Part shown: positions 44,101-56,775 of the stretch, one piece after another | Numbering within the stretch: position 1 is the stretch's first letter | Layout of the letters: each line of letters opens with the position of its first letter | Assembly: GCA_003988855.1 (NCBI GenBank) | Contig: QYAI01000001.1 | Span: 434,001-498,000 of the forward strand | Direction: 5' to 3' | DNA: 64,000 bases | Origin: Arachnopeziza araneosa | Lineage: Eukaryota; Ascomycota; Leotiomycetes; Helotiales; Arachnopezizaceae | Made by a program: the position numbers and the translations under genes | The notes under the pieces: generated by a model | Told to the model about the DNA's origin: nothing | What the model saw: the letters and a program-made list of their open reading frames with translations, nothing else | Database searches by the model: none

Positions 44101-44960
44101 TGCAGTCTCGAAAGTGCCTTCCTCAGACATGTTGCCATGAGACTCGCCTCTGGTAGCGTGGCCATGATTCTGAACGTTCCAGCTTGGTGATTGGGGTGGA
44201 GACGTGACAGGACTTGAAGTTAAACCGTCATTCTCGGTCAATCGCTTCAAGAGAAATGCGGTAATGGATTGATCAATGATCTTCTTTGTGAGTGCAATGG
44301 ATAGAGGTGGAACTATAAACACGTCTGTAAATATCAGAATGAGCTTGGACAACCATTGAACATACCATGGTGTATGAATCGAGATCCAGAAGGTGTTCCG
44401 GTTCTCTCCGTGACTGGCGTCCGATGCCTATCTCCACGTTTTACCTCTAGTACGACAGGTTTCAGATCGTTAATAGTATGGCAAACTGTACATCTAAAGG
44501 CATCCAACTCTTTTGGCCATAGCATCGTTGAGTTGCATGTCATACACTTCCCATGGATGACTTCCTTCTCCCCAACCTTCTGTTTGCCTAATGCGCTGTG
44601 TGCTGAGCCTCGCTTCGAGACAGATGAGGTTGTTTCTTCGTCTGTTGACTCAAACCCAGTCGCAGGAGAAGGGTCGTCATGGCGCTTCTTCTTCCCATAG
44701 AAGACTGGAGGGAATGGTTGACTCATTGAGCGGCCGTGACTAGGCGTGCGACTGGGTCTGGAGGAGCTCAACGCACCATGACTTGCGTGTTGTGGTGGGG
44801 GAGGCAGGCTGGGAATCTCCATGGCGTTATTCATGATATCCGACTCTGTGACTCGCGGATCTAGTCTGCCAGGACTAGCAGAATTCTCCTCAGCGACCGA
44901 ATTTGGATCCAGCTCAGCGCGAGAGCTGGGCGAGAGGAGACGAGACCCCCAAGGAGCCAT
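41152..44960 (-). CDS. HUL4: HECT-type E3 ubiquitin ligase, HUL4-like
   Basis: Exons 44366-44960, 42126-44324 and 41152-42074 (3717 nt, 1238 aa). N-terminal 200 residues are disordered and carry a Cys4 motif (CMTCN...FRCTVC) that resembles a small zinc ribbon. The middle is helical with an RS-dipeptide run (about residue 585). The HECT domain fills the last 370 residues: LRIEFRGEEGVDAGGLRKEW, YFNPNSFETTDQFFLVGAVL, and the catalytic block ARTCFNTLSLWRYSS with the active-site Cys 35 residues from the end. The intron 42075-42125 is 51 nt, in frame and stop-free; without splicing, 17 residues would interrupt DHGMFTYDDDS. Yeast Hul4 acts in nuclear protein quality control. Confidence 0.9.
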
Positions 44961-45639
44961 GACAACTCTCTCGTGTTATCCTGTGAGTAGCAAATGCGGC
45001 AGCTGGTAATGGCGGAGCATTGAATCGACTTGGGCGTTTACGAGGTCATCCGTTTGTGTCAAAAAGAAGTTGCTCGCCCGTTGCAGGACGGGTTGCAAGC
45101 TGACTTTACAGTCTAAGTTTGTACATTTGTCCTGTCAACTGCTCCTTCCTTAATAGCAGCCACATTAGCTTGGCACTTCAGCATTGAGCTTTACCTAGGC
45201 AAGAAAGGAGAGGTGACGTGTGAACTAACCATGACGGCTCTCAGAGCTTTGTCGGAATATTGTTCAGGAGCGAGTGTTTGCCATAGAGCCGTTTCTCGTA
45301 TTCGACCAAATATTTAGCTGCCGTATGCCGCTTGCTGAGAAAGTCCCCGGGTTTCAACAAGCGGCGGCCGAGAGGGGTGGTTTGCGCAACTTACAGTAAT
45401 ACGAGGTGGGGATATCTTATCTGATCATTATTATAGATGCTTAAAACGGCGCTGAGGGTGTTGAAAAGGGGTAATTAAAATTTCACTTGGCACATTATAG
45501 GCAGGATTTATGGTTTCCATTCATCATGCTTTGATACCTGCAAAGTGCTTTATGCAAGGTCGGTAAACCATAGCAGCAACACAATCCATCCCCGCCCCCC
45601 GAGACAACCCAAACTGCAAAGTAAATCCCGTTAAGATAT
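44961..45639. other. Intergenic, HUL4 / eL15
   Basis: 679 bp between the HUL4 start and the eL15 stop; it must include the HUL4 promoter and the eL15 3' UTR. No other feature seen. Confidence 0.5.
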
Positions 45640-46468
45640 CTATCTGTATCTTTGAAGGTTGAGGGTGTTGTGTCTCTTCCAGGTCTTTCTGCGACCAGCA
45701 GTTGTCTTGTTGTATCCATGACCCTTGCCCAATCCACGGGACTTCTTGCCAGTTGCCGTGAGACCTCTGGATTCACGGTGCTTGTGAACAGGATTGACAA
45801 TCCAGTTGATGCGAGGATCACGACGGATTGCCTTGTGTTGAGGGTCAACGAGAATGACTTCGAAGTACTTGTAAGTCGAATCTTGGTTAATCCAATACGA
45901 GTTCAGAACCCGCAAATTGGCGCAACGACGGCCAACACGCTCTTCAGCAGTTGACTTGAGAGATCTTTGGTACTTGAGTTGGTTTACACCCTGGTTGGTT
46001 GGCTTGCCTACATAACAGTCGGTTAGTGCACAATAAGACGCTCGTGTGAGAGGAAAGTCTATACCATAGGTAGCACCCTTTGGAACTGGGCGCTTGCGAC
46101 CTCCACGACGAACGCGAATTCGGTAGATAACGTAGCCTTGCTTGGCCTTGTAACCCAAACGACGAGCCTTATCCGGTCGAGAAGGACGGGAAGCACGGTG
46201 GACGACGTTCAATTGTCGAAGCTATATTATGCACTCTCAGCTAATGTTCAACGAGTGTATAGCAAGGAGCATCAAAAGATGTCCACAGTCCACATCAATA
46301 AGCTTCCAATGTGTTCCACAAGAGCATATTTGAAGTATTGATTCGGTTTCGAGTTCGAATTTCGGATCGATTTTATCTTACCTCCCAGCAACGAACACGG
46401 AGAAGAAAGCGCATCACATCGGATTGCTTCTTCTTGTTGATTTCCTCCAAGTATTTGAGGGCACCCAT
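45640..46468 (-). CDS. RPL15: 60S ribosomal protein eL15
   Basis: Exons 46382-46468, 46065-46221 and 45640-46007 (612 nt, 203 aa), the usual eL15 length. Diagnostic blocks: KKKQSDVMRFLLRVRCWE, RPDKARRLGYKAKQGYVIYR, VRRGGRKRPVPKGATYGKP, LNSYWINQDSTYKYFEVILV and KSRGLGKGHGYNKT, ending NLQRYR. The ATG directly follows a TTGCAG acceptor, so a leader intron (46469-46625) precedes it. Confidence 0.97.
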
Positions 46469-46625
46469 CTGCAAGAAGAGTATAGTTAGTGAAAATGTTC
46501 CGCGAGATAAGATTACCAAACAGTTACGAAAGAAATTTAGCAGGTTCCATGAGCGAAATTAGGATTGACGGAAGTTTTCGCTTAGGATTCGAATTGAGTC
46601 CGAGAATTGATCGAAGTTGACTTAC
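46469..46625 (-). other. Probable 5'-UTR intron of eL15
   Basis: On the minus strand it begins GTAAGT and ends CTTGCAG immediately before the ATG. The upstream leader exon has no in-frame ATG. Confidence 0.6.
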
Positions 46626-47048
46626 CTTGACGGCGGAATGGGTTGTCGTTGGGTGTTGTCGTCGCGGATTGACTTTGTCAAAGTTTGAAGACGAATTCTC
46701 GAAATAGTGTGGTGGGATTAGCGCGAAATCCAAGCGAGAAAATGTCACGTGCAACCAAGGCCTTCCTCCAAGTTTATAGTTCACACCATTGGAAAGGCTC
46801 TAAAAATGGTAAGACATTTGCGGGTAGATTTGCTCTCCAAATTCCTTTTAATTATTATAATCTTGGAGACGAGATCGGCCACCAAACATAATGGAGAAGT
46901 ATTTCTATAAGCTGCTTCAAAACAATCTGTTGAAATGCTGTATAACCGTGACAGTGATATTTTGAGCTCATGAGATAGCAATAACTGCAACAACTTAACC
47001 ATGCTCCAGGTTCTTAACCATAATACCAGCGAATTTGTGTCTCTGAAC
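46626..47048. other. eL15 upstream region
   Basis: Contains the probable eL15 leader exon (about 46626-46700) and promoter, with a CACGTG at 46744. The rest, up to the stop at 47049, has no supported gene. Confidence 0.45.
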
Positions 47049-48115
47049 TCATACAGTACTCTCCAGCAGAGTTGCCTTAATCATCTTCTTTGCTGCCTTC
47101 ACCTGCTTCTTTGCAATCCTTCCCCATCCAACAGCCAAGTCCTCTCCCTCCGAAAGGTTTGAATAGACATGTTCTAAGATTTTCTTCTCACCCTCGTCGA
47201 ATTCTGGCTCCTTGTGGTTTAACAGTAATGCCTCGTATTTTTCCCAACCCGCTTGTTGGCCAAGCTCAAGGATCTTACGAATGTTTTCACTGTCTCCCGC
47301 CCACTCCTTGGTCATAAAATGGATGCTATTGGCTGTAACTGTCTGCTCATTCACCTTCTCAAATTCTTCAACAATTCGAAATGCATTGGAGGTCATGCTG
47401 CGAGAACGCTCATGGAGAGATGCGAAGGACTTGGAACCGTTCTGGGGCCGTGAAGCAGCATAGGCAGACTTGAAGGCGGCAAGGAATTCATGATTTTGTT
47501 TGGCCCTGATCTGATCAGTCTGGTAAGAATAGTTAGGATCTAGTCCTTGACCTACGAAACACTATTCAAATTTTGGATCCGCTCTTTCAATGCCTTATTC
47601 TCTTCATAAACATTCCCAGTAATTCTCTCGATGTACTCATTGTTTTGCTTGGTGGTCTTCTTTCTTTTCTTGGCCTCTTGAGCGACTAAGTCGATGAACT
47701 TTCTGCAGAAGAACTCGGGATTAATCATCAATCTTCGCAACTGATATAACTTCTTGATAGAGATCGGAAGGAATGTCTTACTGGCTTTCCATCCTTCCAG
47801 GGTCCTCTTCATACTCATCCACTTTTCTTGCCGGTTCGCTCTTCCTAGATTTCTTACTCTTCTTCACATACTTGGGTTTCGAAGGCTCGCTGATCGAAAG
47901 GCCATCATCAGAGACCCCTTCTTGACGCGCAGCATCAGGACTATTGTTAATATTGACTGCTTTGCTCTTGCTCTTGACACGATCATTCGGCAAGTCACCT
48001 AAGGTATGTTAGAGTAGCTCCTGAAATGCAAACCAAGTGACGAGTAAAGAAAAGAGGTAAGTAGGAACATCAGGTTTACTTTACCTTCGGACTTGCGTTT
48101 AGTTGTCTTGGCCAT
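47049..48115 (-). CDS. Coiled-coil protein of unknown function
   Basis: Four exons: 48085-48115, 47782-47998, 47561-47702 and 47049-47519 (861 nt, 286 aa), all in phase. The first 80 residues are basic and Ser-rich, with nuclear-localisation-like clusters (KRKSEG; KYVKKSKKSRKSEPARK). A coiled coil follows (KFIDLVAQEAKKRKKTTKQN, EENKALKERIQNL), then a helical C-terminal half (NAFRIVEEFEKVNEQTVTAN; SIHFMTKEWAGDSENIRKIL). Regular exon joins and compositional logic support a real gene. I do not recognise the family; nuclear location is inferred from the basic clusters. Confidence 0.7.
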
Positions 48116-49123
48116 GCTACTTTTGTTTTGTTTTTTTGTTGTTCCTTCGGGAATGTTGCAGCAAGATCTAGCTCCCAGAAAATTATTTTGTTCAACCACG
48201 ATAAACACCAGCAAAACGACAAATGTGGAAGGAACAACGAGTAGTGCGACTTTGCAATTTATACCTATTTTCTGTGAAAGAAATATTTCCCATGGTTTTA
48301 CTTATTATTGGTGTCTTGCACCACTATATGGCCTTGGATTGCATAGACATTTGATATTGCTTGTTCATAGATCTGTTATAGGCAAGACAAGTTAATTGTA
48401 GCATTAACAGCGCATCTCATTGACTCAAATTTCTCTTTACAGATACGCCAGCAGAAAATACCTTTATATGGACCTGGAATAAGAAATCCATCATCATTTC
48501 AAATGCTCAACTTGTCTTTTTAGAATTCCCAAATGACCCAGCACGCCTGCCTCCAAACCCTTTTGCAAAATGGTAAATCTGTCTAATATTTGTCATACTG
48601 TGCCATTTTCGTATCACGTCGTCAACGAACGTATAGAAACGCCAATGAATTGATGCATCGCAACCTTGCTTCCCGATGTATTGTACGAAAGGAAAACGCC
48701 GTCAAATAGCGCCGACTCGCCATAATCGCTATTACACTCCAATCACTCTATCTCTCTCACACATACTTTTCTTTCTGAGGGTATGTAAATCGTGCATGGA
48801 GGCTATCCTTGATTAACCAAAGACGTATGGCCCTAGGAAGAAAATAGAGGGAAGCGAACAGCCGACATGTGAGGTGATATGTGGAGAATAGCAAGTAAAC
48901 CCAGAGACTAGTGGATCGCACAGAAAGGAGTCGACCAATAGAGCGGTAAAATCTAGTTAGAGTAGAATATTACCTGCTCTACGGCAAGTAAATCTGCACA
49001 GAACAAGTAGCCCGAAAATTGGGCAGGAAATAAAGTTGATACAAGTGAGTTCGAACTTTTTAAAGAGAGTTCTTCTATCATTCTCATGAGTTCATGTAGG
49101 TAAGGGGCCTAATACGTCTAGAA
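48116..49123. other. Intergenic, 1.0 kb
   Basis: AT-rich stretch upstream of the coiled-coil gene and downstream of the PSP1 gene. No convincing frame, repeat or structured RNA seen. Confidence 0.45.
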
Positions 49124-51960
49124 CTAACGAGAGTTCATAGACAGTCCTTGGAATGTACTGATCCAGCCATCGTTAGATGCACTGATTGGGCTTCTGCCAA
49201 ACTCGGTCCCATCGTGCGTTGTATTAACACCGTGGGGAGATGGGAATCTAGCTGGAAGTCCTTGATAGTCGGTTGCAGCAGGAAACCCTCCAAAAGGGTC
49301 GACAAAGCTATTTGGAGATACAGTAACATTGCGGGGAGCAGCTCCAAACGGTGAGAAGCCATAGGTGTAAGCAGACCCCTGGAAAGCATTGGGTGGCATA
49401 GCGCTTCTGTCCAGGCCGGATGTAAATGGTTGAGCGAAGACATTTTGATATCCACGCCCAGCTTGCGGCATGCCATACGAAGGTTGTTGTTGTTGTTCAC
49501 TTGCTTGAGGTCGCCTCTCGCTTTGGGTGGTACGAGTTCCACCTACGGCGCCTGGGCCAATGCCGCTGGGTGCTTGCAAGCCAAGAGAGGGGCTTGCAAA
49601 TGACGCCGGGTTTATTGCGGACATCCAGATTCTCGTCTTATAAACTTTGAATAAGTCCGTAACAAGAGCATTAAAGTTGATATATGCATCAGCAAAGTAG
49701 TAAAAAGTAAGTTTCTTCCAATCCCTGATACTTAATTAGAAGGCTGCTGTGATGGACCAGGATATGACTTACATTTGGAACTCAGCATCAAGTATCTCCA
49801 TGTGTAAACCGTGTTCTTTAACTTTTTGCATGCATACACGTTTGGCTTTCGCCTCATTGCCCTCTTTTTCACGGAGAGCCTGAATTTCGTGGTTCTGCGC
49901 CAGTCGCTTGATAATTTTGGGCTTTATTTCACCTGGATTAGGCTCCTGCATTCCATGCTGACTTGGTGGCCCCATGCCACCAACCGCGCTTCCTTGAAGT
50001 CCGTTCGACGCTGCCATGAGGCCTGCTCCAGTTCCATCGGAATTACCTGCAGCGCCCTGAGAATACATCATAAGCCACTTGTAGTGCTCTTCCGCATAGT
50101 ACTCCTTCAGTTCCTTTGCAGTTGCCCAATCGACGTTGTACTTGGCGACAGTTCCCAAATCAGTACCTCGATCAGCCTCCACAATTACCAGGTCACCCGG
50201 TTTGACGGACAAACCAGTTCCTTCTTGAACATAGAACACATCGGCTCTAGAGCATTTGAAAAGGACGATGTAAAGTAGTTGATTATGTCGCGGCTGCGGG
50301 ACACCGTACATATTTCGATGTGGCGAAGTGGCTCGGGGTCCGCCATATTGTGTTTGAGTATTGTATGGATATGCAGATTGCTGATAACCGGTATTTCCGT
50401 AGGAGTCTACGTTACGGGGATTGGCGGATATGCCACCAAAATAAGATGCTGCTATAAGTTGTTTAGCAAAGGTACGGAAAGTTAGTCTGCCGACTCGAGC
50501 TTGAATCGAGGAGTTTAAACAGTAAGAAAGATAGTTCAGGACAAGGCGGTAAACATCGATATAGAGATGTGCAGAATAAAATGATTTGGACACGCATGCT
50601 TACCATGTTCATTGAGAGAGTAGCCTGTAGGTTCTTGATATCTGTTCTGACCAGGTAACAACCCATCTTGTACATTGTCGTGACCTGGCAGTTGCTCGCC
50701 GGCGGAGCTCACTGAGCCTTGTCGAGTCGGGACGTCGGCGAAAGAATGCCGTCTGCTTTGTGGAATATCTGCAAGTCCGCCAAAGCCAAGCGAGCTCTGC
50801 CAGTACGCCTTTTTAACATTTTCAATTTTCCTATTTTCAAGAGAGACGTAGGGGGACACTCGCGGCTGACCTGCTGCACCATACTCACTCAATCTACGTC
50901 CAAGCAGACCTTTGGACGTGATTTCCTGGAGCTCATTAATTTCGTCCAGTTCGTCAATTGCATATTCTGATTCTTCAGGAAGCGGCTCTTGCATGTACGG
51001 GCCACCCAGGCCGTAAGCATTGCTGGTAGACGAGCGTGGTCGAACGCGAGATGTGTTATATTGTTGTTGCCTCAAAAGAGCGTTTTCACGAGCCAAAGAC
51101 TCGATGATTTTCGAATCATTGTTCTGTAACGCAACACCATGGTTTGAGCCATTTGTACTCTCATCATCATCGTCATCTACTTCCTTCAGCTTGCTTAGAC
51201 CGCCCTCATTTGACATCTCGCTTAGCATGCTAGGCCGTGATGGTCGGTGCTGAAGGCCAGAGTGTTGCAGAGGTCTACCACGGCCCGTAAAAGCTGACCC
51301 AACTGTCGAGGAATTTGTAGAAGCAGGCGAATCGGGGTCAAGTTGACCAACTGAATAAGACTGAGATCGATACGTTTTCGGAGTAGGATGAAGGGGAATG
51401 GCAAATGGAATCGTGGGATTTGAAGATGGATCTCTCTGAACATTATTCAAGTCTCCAAAGTATCCATTTCCCGTAGCACCGGGGGGGTTTATCGATGTAG
51501 GTGATGGCAAGACTTCAGTGAGTCTTGATGGAGGCTCTTTGCGAGAATCGGTATTCCAGATGCCGCTACCCCATGGAAATGCGTTTGGCCCATTGTGTCC
51601 ACGACCAATACCGCCGCCGCTTTGAGCATGCTGGTTCCAAGTACTTGACTCTGCGGATGGCGTACTTGGATGGGAGGTCGTAGGCGACATTGAACTTGAT
51701 GCGAAGGAGCCTTTTCGAGGCTGCGTTATGGACTGGGTGGTATCATTCAACCAAGACGCTCTACGAGCCGGCTTTTGCGGCTGTACTGTTGGTTGAGCGT
51801 GGTCTTGTCGATCCACTTCATCATCAGAACTTGCCAAGGCTTCGGAATCAGGGGTTGAGCGTCTGCCATTGAATTTGTCAAGTAGTATTGAGGGGTTGCC
51901 AGAGGATAAAGCAGCGTTGGGCACTTTGCTACCAACTCCAAGCTTTGTGTTAGAATTCAT
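49124..51960 (-). CDS. PSP1-domain protein
   Basis: Exons 50604-51960, 49773-50451 and 49124-49724 (2637 nt, 878 aa). The first half is disordered and Ser/Pro/Asn-rich. The PSP1 C-terminal domain begins about residue 500: LLYIVLFKCSRADVFYVQEG, GDLVIVEADRGTDLGTV, IKPKIIKRLAQNHEIQALRE, AKAKRVCMQKVKEHGLHMEI, then across the last splice DWKKLTFYYFADAYINFNAL and VTDLFKVYKTRIWM. The tail is again disordered. Yeast Psp1 suppresses defects in DNA polymerase alpha and RNA-processing mutants; the biochemical role is unclear. The start at 51960 (MNSNTK) is the first ATG of the frame. The second exon can begin at either of two tandem acceptors. Confidence 0.88.
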
Positions 51961-53029
51961 CTCGTGTTGAATTTGATTTATTGGCGTGGGAGGCTGTAAA
52001 TGGAGCAGCAAAAAGGGGTTCGCGTAAATTCGTTTAAGCCCCTAAAATATTCTGATAGATACTAAATGAACTGGTCAGCATCAAATGAAAGTGAACACTC
52101 TACTTTAGGTTTATAAGACCTGAAGTTACAAATAGGCCAGTAGCAGACGATCCAATGGTGGTGCAGTAGAAATGAAAGAAACCGAACAGCCACGTCATCA
52201 TCGACAACGGACAAGGAGCATGACGAAGAGTATCATATGATTGGCGCAAGGAAAAGGATGTAAGAAGCCTTCTAAATGACCCAATAGCAGGGCAATAGAC
52301 AGCTGTGGAAGACAGAAAAAGGTACAGTTCTTAACAAATGGCTGTATTAAAAAAATCAAGTGACAATCCGCATATAACTCACCAAGAAGGTCCAAGATTT
52401 CCAAAAACGATGTGAGGTTATTGAATACGGATAATAATTGATGGTTATCAAATAATAGTCTCTGACTTTGTTGAGACAAGATTCGATCGGAGGTGATGTT
52501 AAGCCAGTCGTCTGTCTCGCCTTTTCCGTTAGGAATAAGGAATCGGAGCGCAATCGAGACTGAATGTTATAATTCAGAATGTGGGATAGTCAGATTTCTA
52601 GAAGGTGAGGCGGCGTAGAATGAAGTCGGTAGACAAAGGCGAAGAATGATCTAGGAACGCGTGATTGGAGATTCACGGCAATGAATTGCTCACCTACGCT
52701 TGACAAGTCGTATTGGCGTAGAGCGTAGGCCAGTGGTAGAATCTAGATTTGGAGCTGCTTCGTGAGTATTATTCGACGAAGGCTGTACGATTAATAAATG
52801 GCGGGTGTCTAAAACCACGTGGTTAGCCAGATCTCAAATACTCGGCAGGCCAGAGACAGAACTGATATTGGTTTTGGAATCCAAAGTTCCCTCCAAATGC
52901 AGGTAGATACAATCTTGAGCCGATGCAATCAAACATCTGCATTTTTTTGATGTTGCGAGAGTTGTGCCTAATGTTTGGACAGAATATTCCTGCCAAGACA
53001 GCAACATCGCAGGCTACTGCAGAAAAACA

Positions 53030-53239
53030 ATGGATTTCATAGACTTGCAAGAAGTCCCTAAGCCAAAATTATATTTGCCTGACATTGAAGATCTTGGGAT
53101 TCGCCAAAGCATGATGATGAATCGCCATGTATTTAGAGCTCCGCCACCTCTTGGCTGCTCTCCCGTCAAGGCTCGAGTGGCAACAGGGTATGCAAAACTC
53201 GTCTCGAAGCGAAGAAACGACTTACAGCTTAAATTATAG
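53030..53239 (+). CDS. Possible 69-aa orphan ORF
   Basis: Opens MDFIDLQEVPKPKLYLPDIE and reads as ordinary protein (acidic first half, KARVATGYAKLVSKRR in the second), unlike the surrounding frames. No family is recognised, and there is no spliced partner I can support. It may be chance. Confidence 0.2.
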   Translation: MDFIDLQEVPKPKLYLPDIEDLGIRQSMMMNRHVFRAPPPLGCSPVKARVATGYAKLVSKRRNDLQLKL

Positions 53240-54595
53240 CTATCGAAAAAAGGAATATCGACTCGAATTAGACCTGGTATCTGATTTGCAAGACCTTAAC
53301 GTTAGCCTTTGTTTTATAGATTGCACAGTAGAGCCGCAGTAGAGGATAGCATAGGCAGGGTTTGTCACCAACCTCAAGAAATTGTAATAGCAGTAGCCGT
53401 ATGAATTCATAAAATCTTCTAAACAATCTGCGGTCGTCGTTCCTCTTCCTTTTCTGTGTATATTTCCAATGCAAAGAACCAATCTAAAATTTTCGCCGAT
53501 TTCACCAGAGTGGAGAGCAGTTAAAGAAACAAGAATCGTACAAGGCTTCTGCGCATGTGAGTTTCTGCGGACTGGGAGGCTTGGGTCGCCTCTATTCGTG
53601 GCCCATTGTCGACCGTGGCGGAAAGGACGATGGCCCTGCTCTCCTCAGCTATCGTCGAAGCCGTGGAGTGCAGTGATGTTTGTTGATGTGGTGTGAGGCA
53701 CTGCGCTGTGGAGCTCCGGTCGAGGTCGAGGTGTCCTAGAGAGAGGCGCATGCGGGGAACAAAGAGCGGGCAAGACGCGAGACTTGTTCGGTCACGTTTG
53801 ATGGGGCGGCTTTGCTATCAGCTGTGACGTTCTCGTCCAGCCCAACTCGCGGCTTCGAAACGGACGATGGTGAGGTGACAGCTTCGATACTATGATTCTG
53901 CGGGAGAAGCAGGTTGTGGGGAGACTGGTATTTGGGAGGGAAAGGTGCGACGGATCGTCTGAACAATGCAGCAGAGTGGATGGCCTGCCGCTAAAAACGC
54001 CTTCGACGAACAGAGTGCCTCGTCGCTCCAGCAAGGGTCCCTCGAAGGCTAGGGATCAATTGAGGGGGGGTGGATGAACACCGCAGATTGGGTACGGCGA
54101 CAAGTGAAGGCTGACCTGGCCTGGTCCAAATGCGCTGCTGCATAAGAAGTCCTGAGCTCGAACAATGCAGAGCCAAACGTGGATCGACGACTGCAAAGAA
54201 GCTAGTGCGGTGGCATCTGGAAAAGGAGATGGGGATAGAATTCGATGGCTTAGCATCGCAGATGTCCTTTCTTTCATCCTTCTCGAGACAAGGAGCATAA
54301 AGAAACACAGCTCAGGGTGCAGAACCCCGGAAAGCCGTTGCTGCACCGCTAAAGAATTCTCCAAATCCAACAAATCTCCACCAGCCGGGCATTGGAGCGT
54401 CTCTCCAACCAGCCCATGGGTCACACGCCCATTCTTTCGGATGGCATTGCCCTAGTATGAGCACCGGAAAGTTCGCCTTTGGATGGATGCTTTGGGATTT
54501 CGAGGCCCAGTGGTAAATTCTCCTCGAAGAAGCTCAGTTCTGAACGGCGCCCACACTATGCCAGGATGTCTCTCGTCCTCACGCCGTCCAGTCGC

Positions 54596-54691
54596 TTGCT
54601 CGCTCACTCGCTCACTCGCTCACTCACTCACTCACTCACTCACTCAATCACTCACCTCACTCACTCACGCACTCACGCACGCACGAAACTG
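54596..54691 (+). repeat. CACT/CTCA tetranucleotide microsatellite
   Basis: About 95 bp of CTCA units with CTCG and CACG variants at both ends. Confidence 0.9.
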
Positions 54692-54934
54692 TACGACAAG
54701 GACGAGAAGCCATGCTAGGAAAACGCTGGATCTTGCAATGTAACGGTGCGCATGGAGGACCCCACCGAGAGCGTAATGTCGTCTCCGGACCTCCTTCTTC
54801 TGTCCAACTGTGCACTTCGTGCTGCCCCTTCTCCGCCACTATCAGAAGTTGGATAGCGTGAGGTACTTCCCCAGATTCTCGTCTAAGGGACCAACTGGAA
54901 TCCAGCTCTCTTTCCCTCCGACACTCAGACCAGA

Positions 54935-54961
54935 GCTGCTGCTGCTGCTGCTGCTGCTGCT
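54935..54961 (+). repeat. GCT trinucleotide run
   Basis: Nine perfect GCT repeats. On the minus strand it reads as a Gln run in one open frame, which does not by itself support a gene. Confidence 0.9.
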
Positions 54962-55568
54962 CTTCATTCCGTAGGTATATTAGAGTTGCCCACCAGCCTT
55001 TGATATTGGTTCTTATTGCGGGGAAGCTGGTCATCTCAATGGCGGTTCGACCCTCTGCGTTATTCGGTGAGCTGAGGATTTGCGTGAAGCGTGTGTGTGT
55101 TTTCCCTCGCACCCACCCATCTTTTCGCCTCTCATTTCCTGAACCTGCTAGCGATGGCCACCAAAATTCAGTCAAGGATCCATGGCACAGATCAGAACGA
55201 GCCCCTTCTCCTCCTGCAGCACGACGCTTTCGGGGTGGCAAGCAAAATCAACCCTGATTTGCTGCCGCTTCAATGCCCGCTGGCCCCCATCTACGATGAA
55301 CAAACAACGCTCGTGTCCAATGAGCGGAATCAACCGAGTTGAGGTATGTCGGGCGTGGTTGAGACCTCAAAGGATTGCATGCTGGTGCAGGACATGCAGA
55401 CGCCTCAACAGAGGGGAAATGGAGCCACCCAATCTATTCAAAGTGCAAGCAACTTCATCTGGGTATTTGGGATGTTGTGGAACACTAAACTGGTCCGTGT
55501 CCATTTAATATATACTATCTACAGTGGCATGAGGTTTGAAGTGCATCGTTTCATGGCAGCATCCTCTC

Positions 55569-56578
55569 CTAGCCAGGGACCGTGTCTAAACCTCCGTTCC
55601 CTACAGTAGATGCCACAGTAGCGGAACCTTTCTGAAGCCGCAGCTTCTCCTCAAATTTTGCGAATTCCTGGGCCGCAATTTCTTCTTCCTGGTCAAGCAT
55701 TTGGGTCACTCCTTGGACCTCCTCAATCTGAGATGCAATTAGCTTCTATGTCGTGCATGCATCGGTTTACGAGCGCTCACATAATGCATCAGCATGCCTT
55801 CAATGCCGTTTTTGAGGGTAACCGTGCTGGAATCGCATGTTCTGCATGCTCCTCGCAGCTTTAAAAGAACTTGTCCTCCCTCAAATCCCCGAAACTCAAT
55901 GTCACCGCCGTCCTCTTGAATTTGAGGTCGGATTCTCGTCTCCAGTAGCTCCTTGATCATCCCAACCACCTCGCTATCATTTTCATTGTAGGCCAACGAA
56001 TCTTCTTCGCCGCCCTCTTGCCCGCTCTCCCCAGACTTGTTCTCTGTAACGTTCACAATCTGTGCCCCAGAGGTCACAGCCTCTGTGATGAGACTGAAGA
56101 CTTCTGGTTTGATATATGCCCAATTCGCATCGGTCGCCTTTGTCACGGTAATAAAATCTGGACCGTAAAACACCGAGGTGATTCCATCAATATTCATCAA
56201 TTGGGCTGCAAGAGGTGACGGATGCGGTGGCGCAAGAGTCGAGCGCGGATTTAGGTATTCGAGGAAAGAGCTTGATAGCCCAGGTGGTAATATGGGAGAG
56301 TTTGGTAGAAATTTGAGCGCATCTGGGTTGGGGGTATTTTCGGTCTGTATAAAGATAGTCCTACTTCCTGTGATAGCTGGTGGCTTCAGTATAGTCGAGG
56401 GCTGATGTAAAGGATGTAACCTCGGTCTTGTTCTGGCATTCGAAGCTGCTATCGCTGGAAGTCTTGCACTTTGATGGACGCATCTCGCAGAGCAGTAGCT
56501 CGAAGGGATTGATGGTTTGGGAAACCGAGTCTTGGTGACTAGGCAGGCTGCAGCCCTAGAAATCTTTCTTGACGCCAT
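55569..56578 (-). CDS. NFU1: Mitochondrial iron-sulfur carrier NFU1
   Basis: Late-acting Fe-S protein that delivers [4Fe-4S] clusters to mitochondrial enzymes. Exons 55781-56578 and 55569-55727 (957 nt, 318 aa); the intron has a GTGAGC donor and GCTAATT branch. A basic presequence covers about 75 residues; the Nfu N-domain follows (TIFIQTENTPNPDALKFLPN, MNIDGITSVFYGPDFITVTK), then an acidic linker and the NifU C-domain with RPQIQEDGGDIEFRG and the cluster-binding GACRTCDSSTVTLKNGIEGM (CxxC). A C-terminal acidic helix (LDQEEEIAAQEFAKFEEKLR) extends past the usual end. The start at 56578 is the first ATG of the frame that begins a presequence. Confidence 0.95.
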
Positions 56579-56775
56579 CACGAAAGCAGCAAAGACGAGG
56601 CTGGACTGACTTGAAGAGGTGTTGTCTACTCTGTCCGAAACGAATCGGAGATGGGGCAACCTTTGTAATCAGAAGTTTTGATGACGCCAAAATTCACCAT
56701 CCCTGTCATTTCGAAGATGGCAACCCCGAATTTTCGATTTCGGTATCTATCAACTCCGCTTTCGTCTGAACAAAC

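Larger units (their letters stand above)
51961..55568. other. 3.6-kb gene-poor, repeat-containing region
   Basis: From the PSP1-gene start to the NFU1 stop. The PSP1 leader and promoter must lie in the first part. One short frame (53030-53239) is listed separately. The region has a CACT array and a CTG run. A 195-codon minus-strand frame at 54657-55241 is driven by those repeats and is not called. Confidence 0.5.

Noticed and set aside
54657..55241. 194-aa minus-strand frame containing a Gln run
   Set aside because: Its length depends on the GCT and CTCA microsatellites, and the remaining sequence shows no domain.
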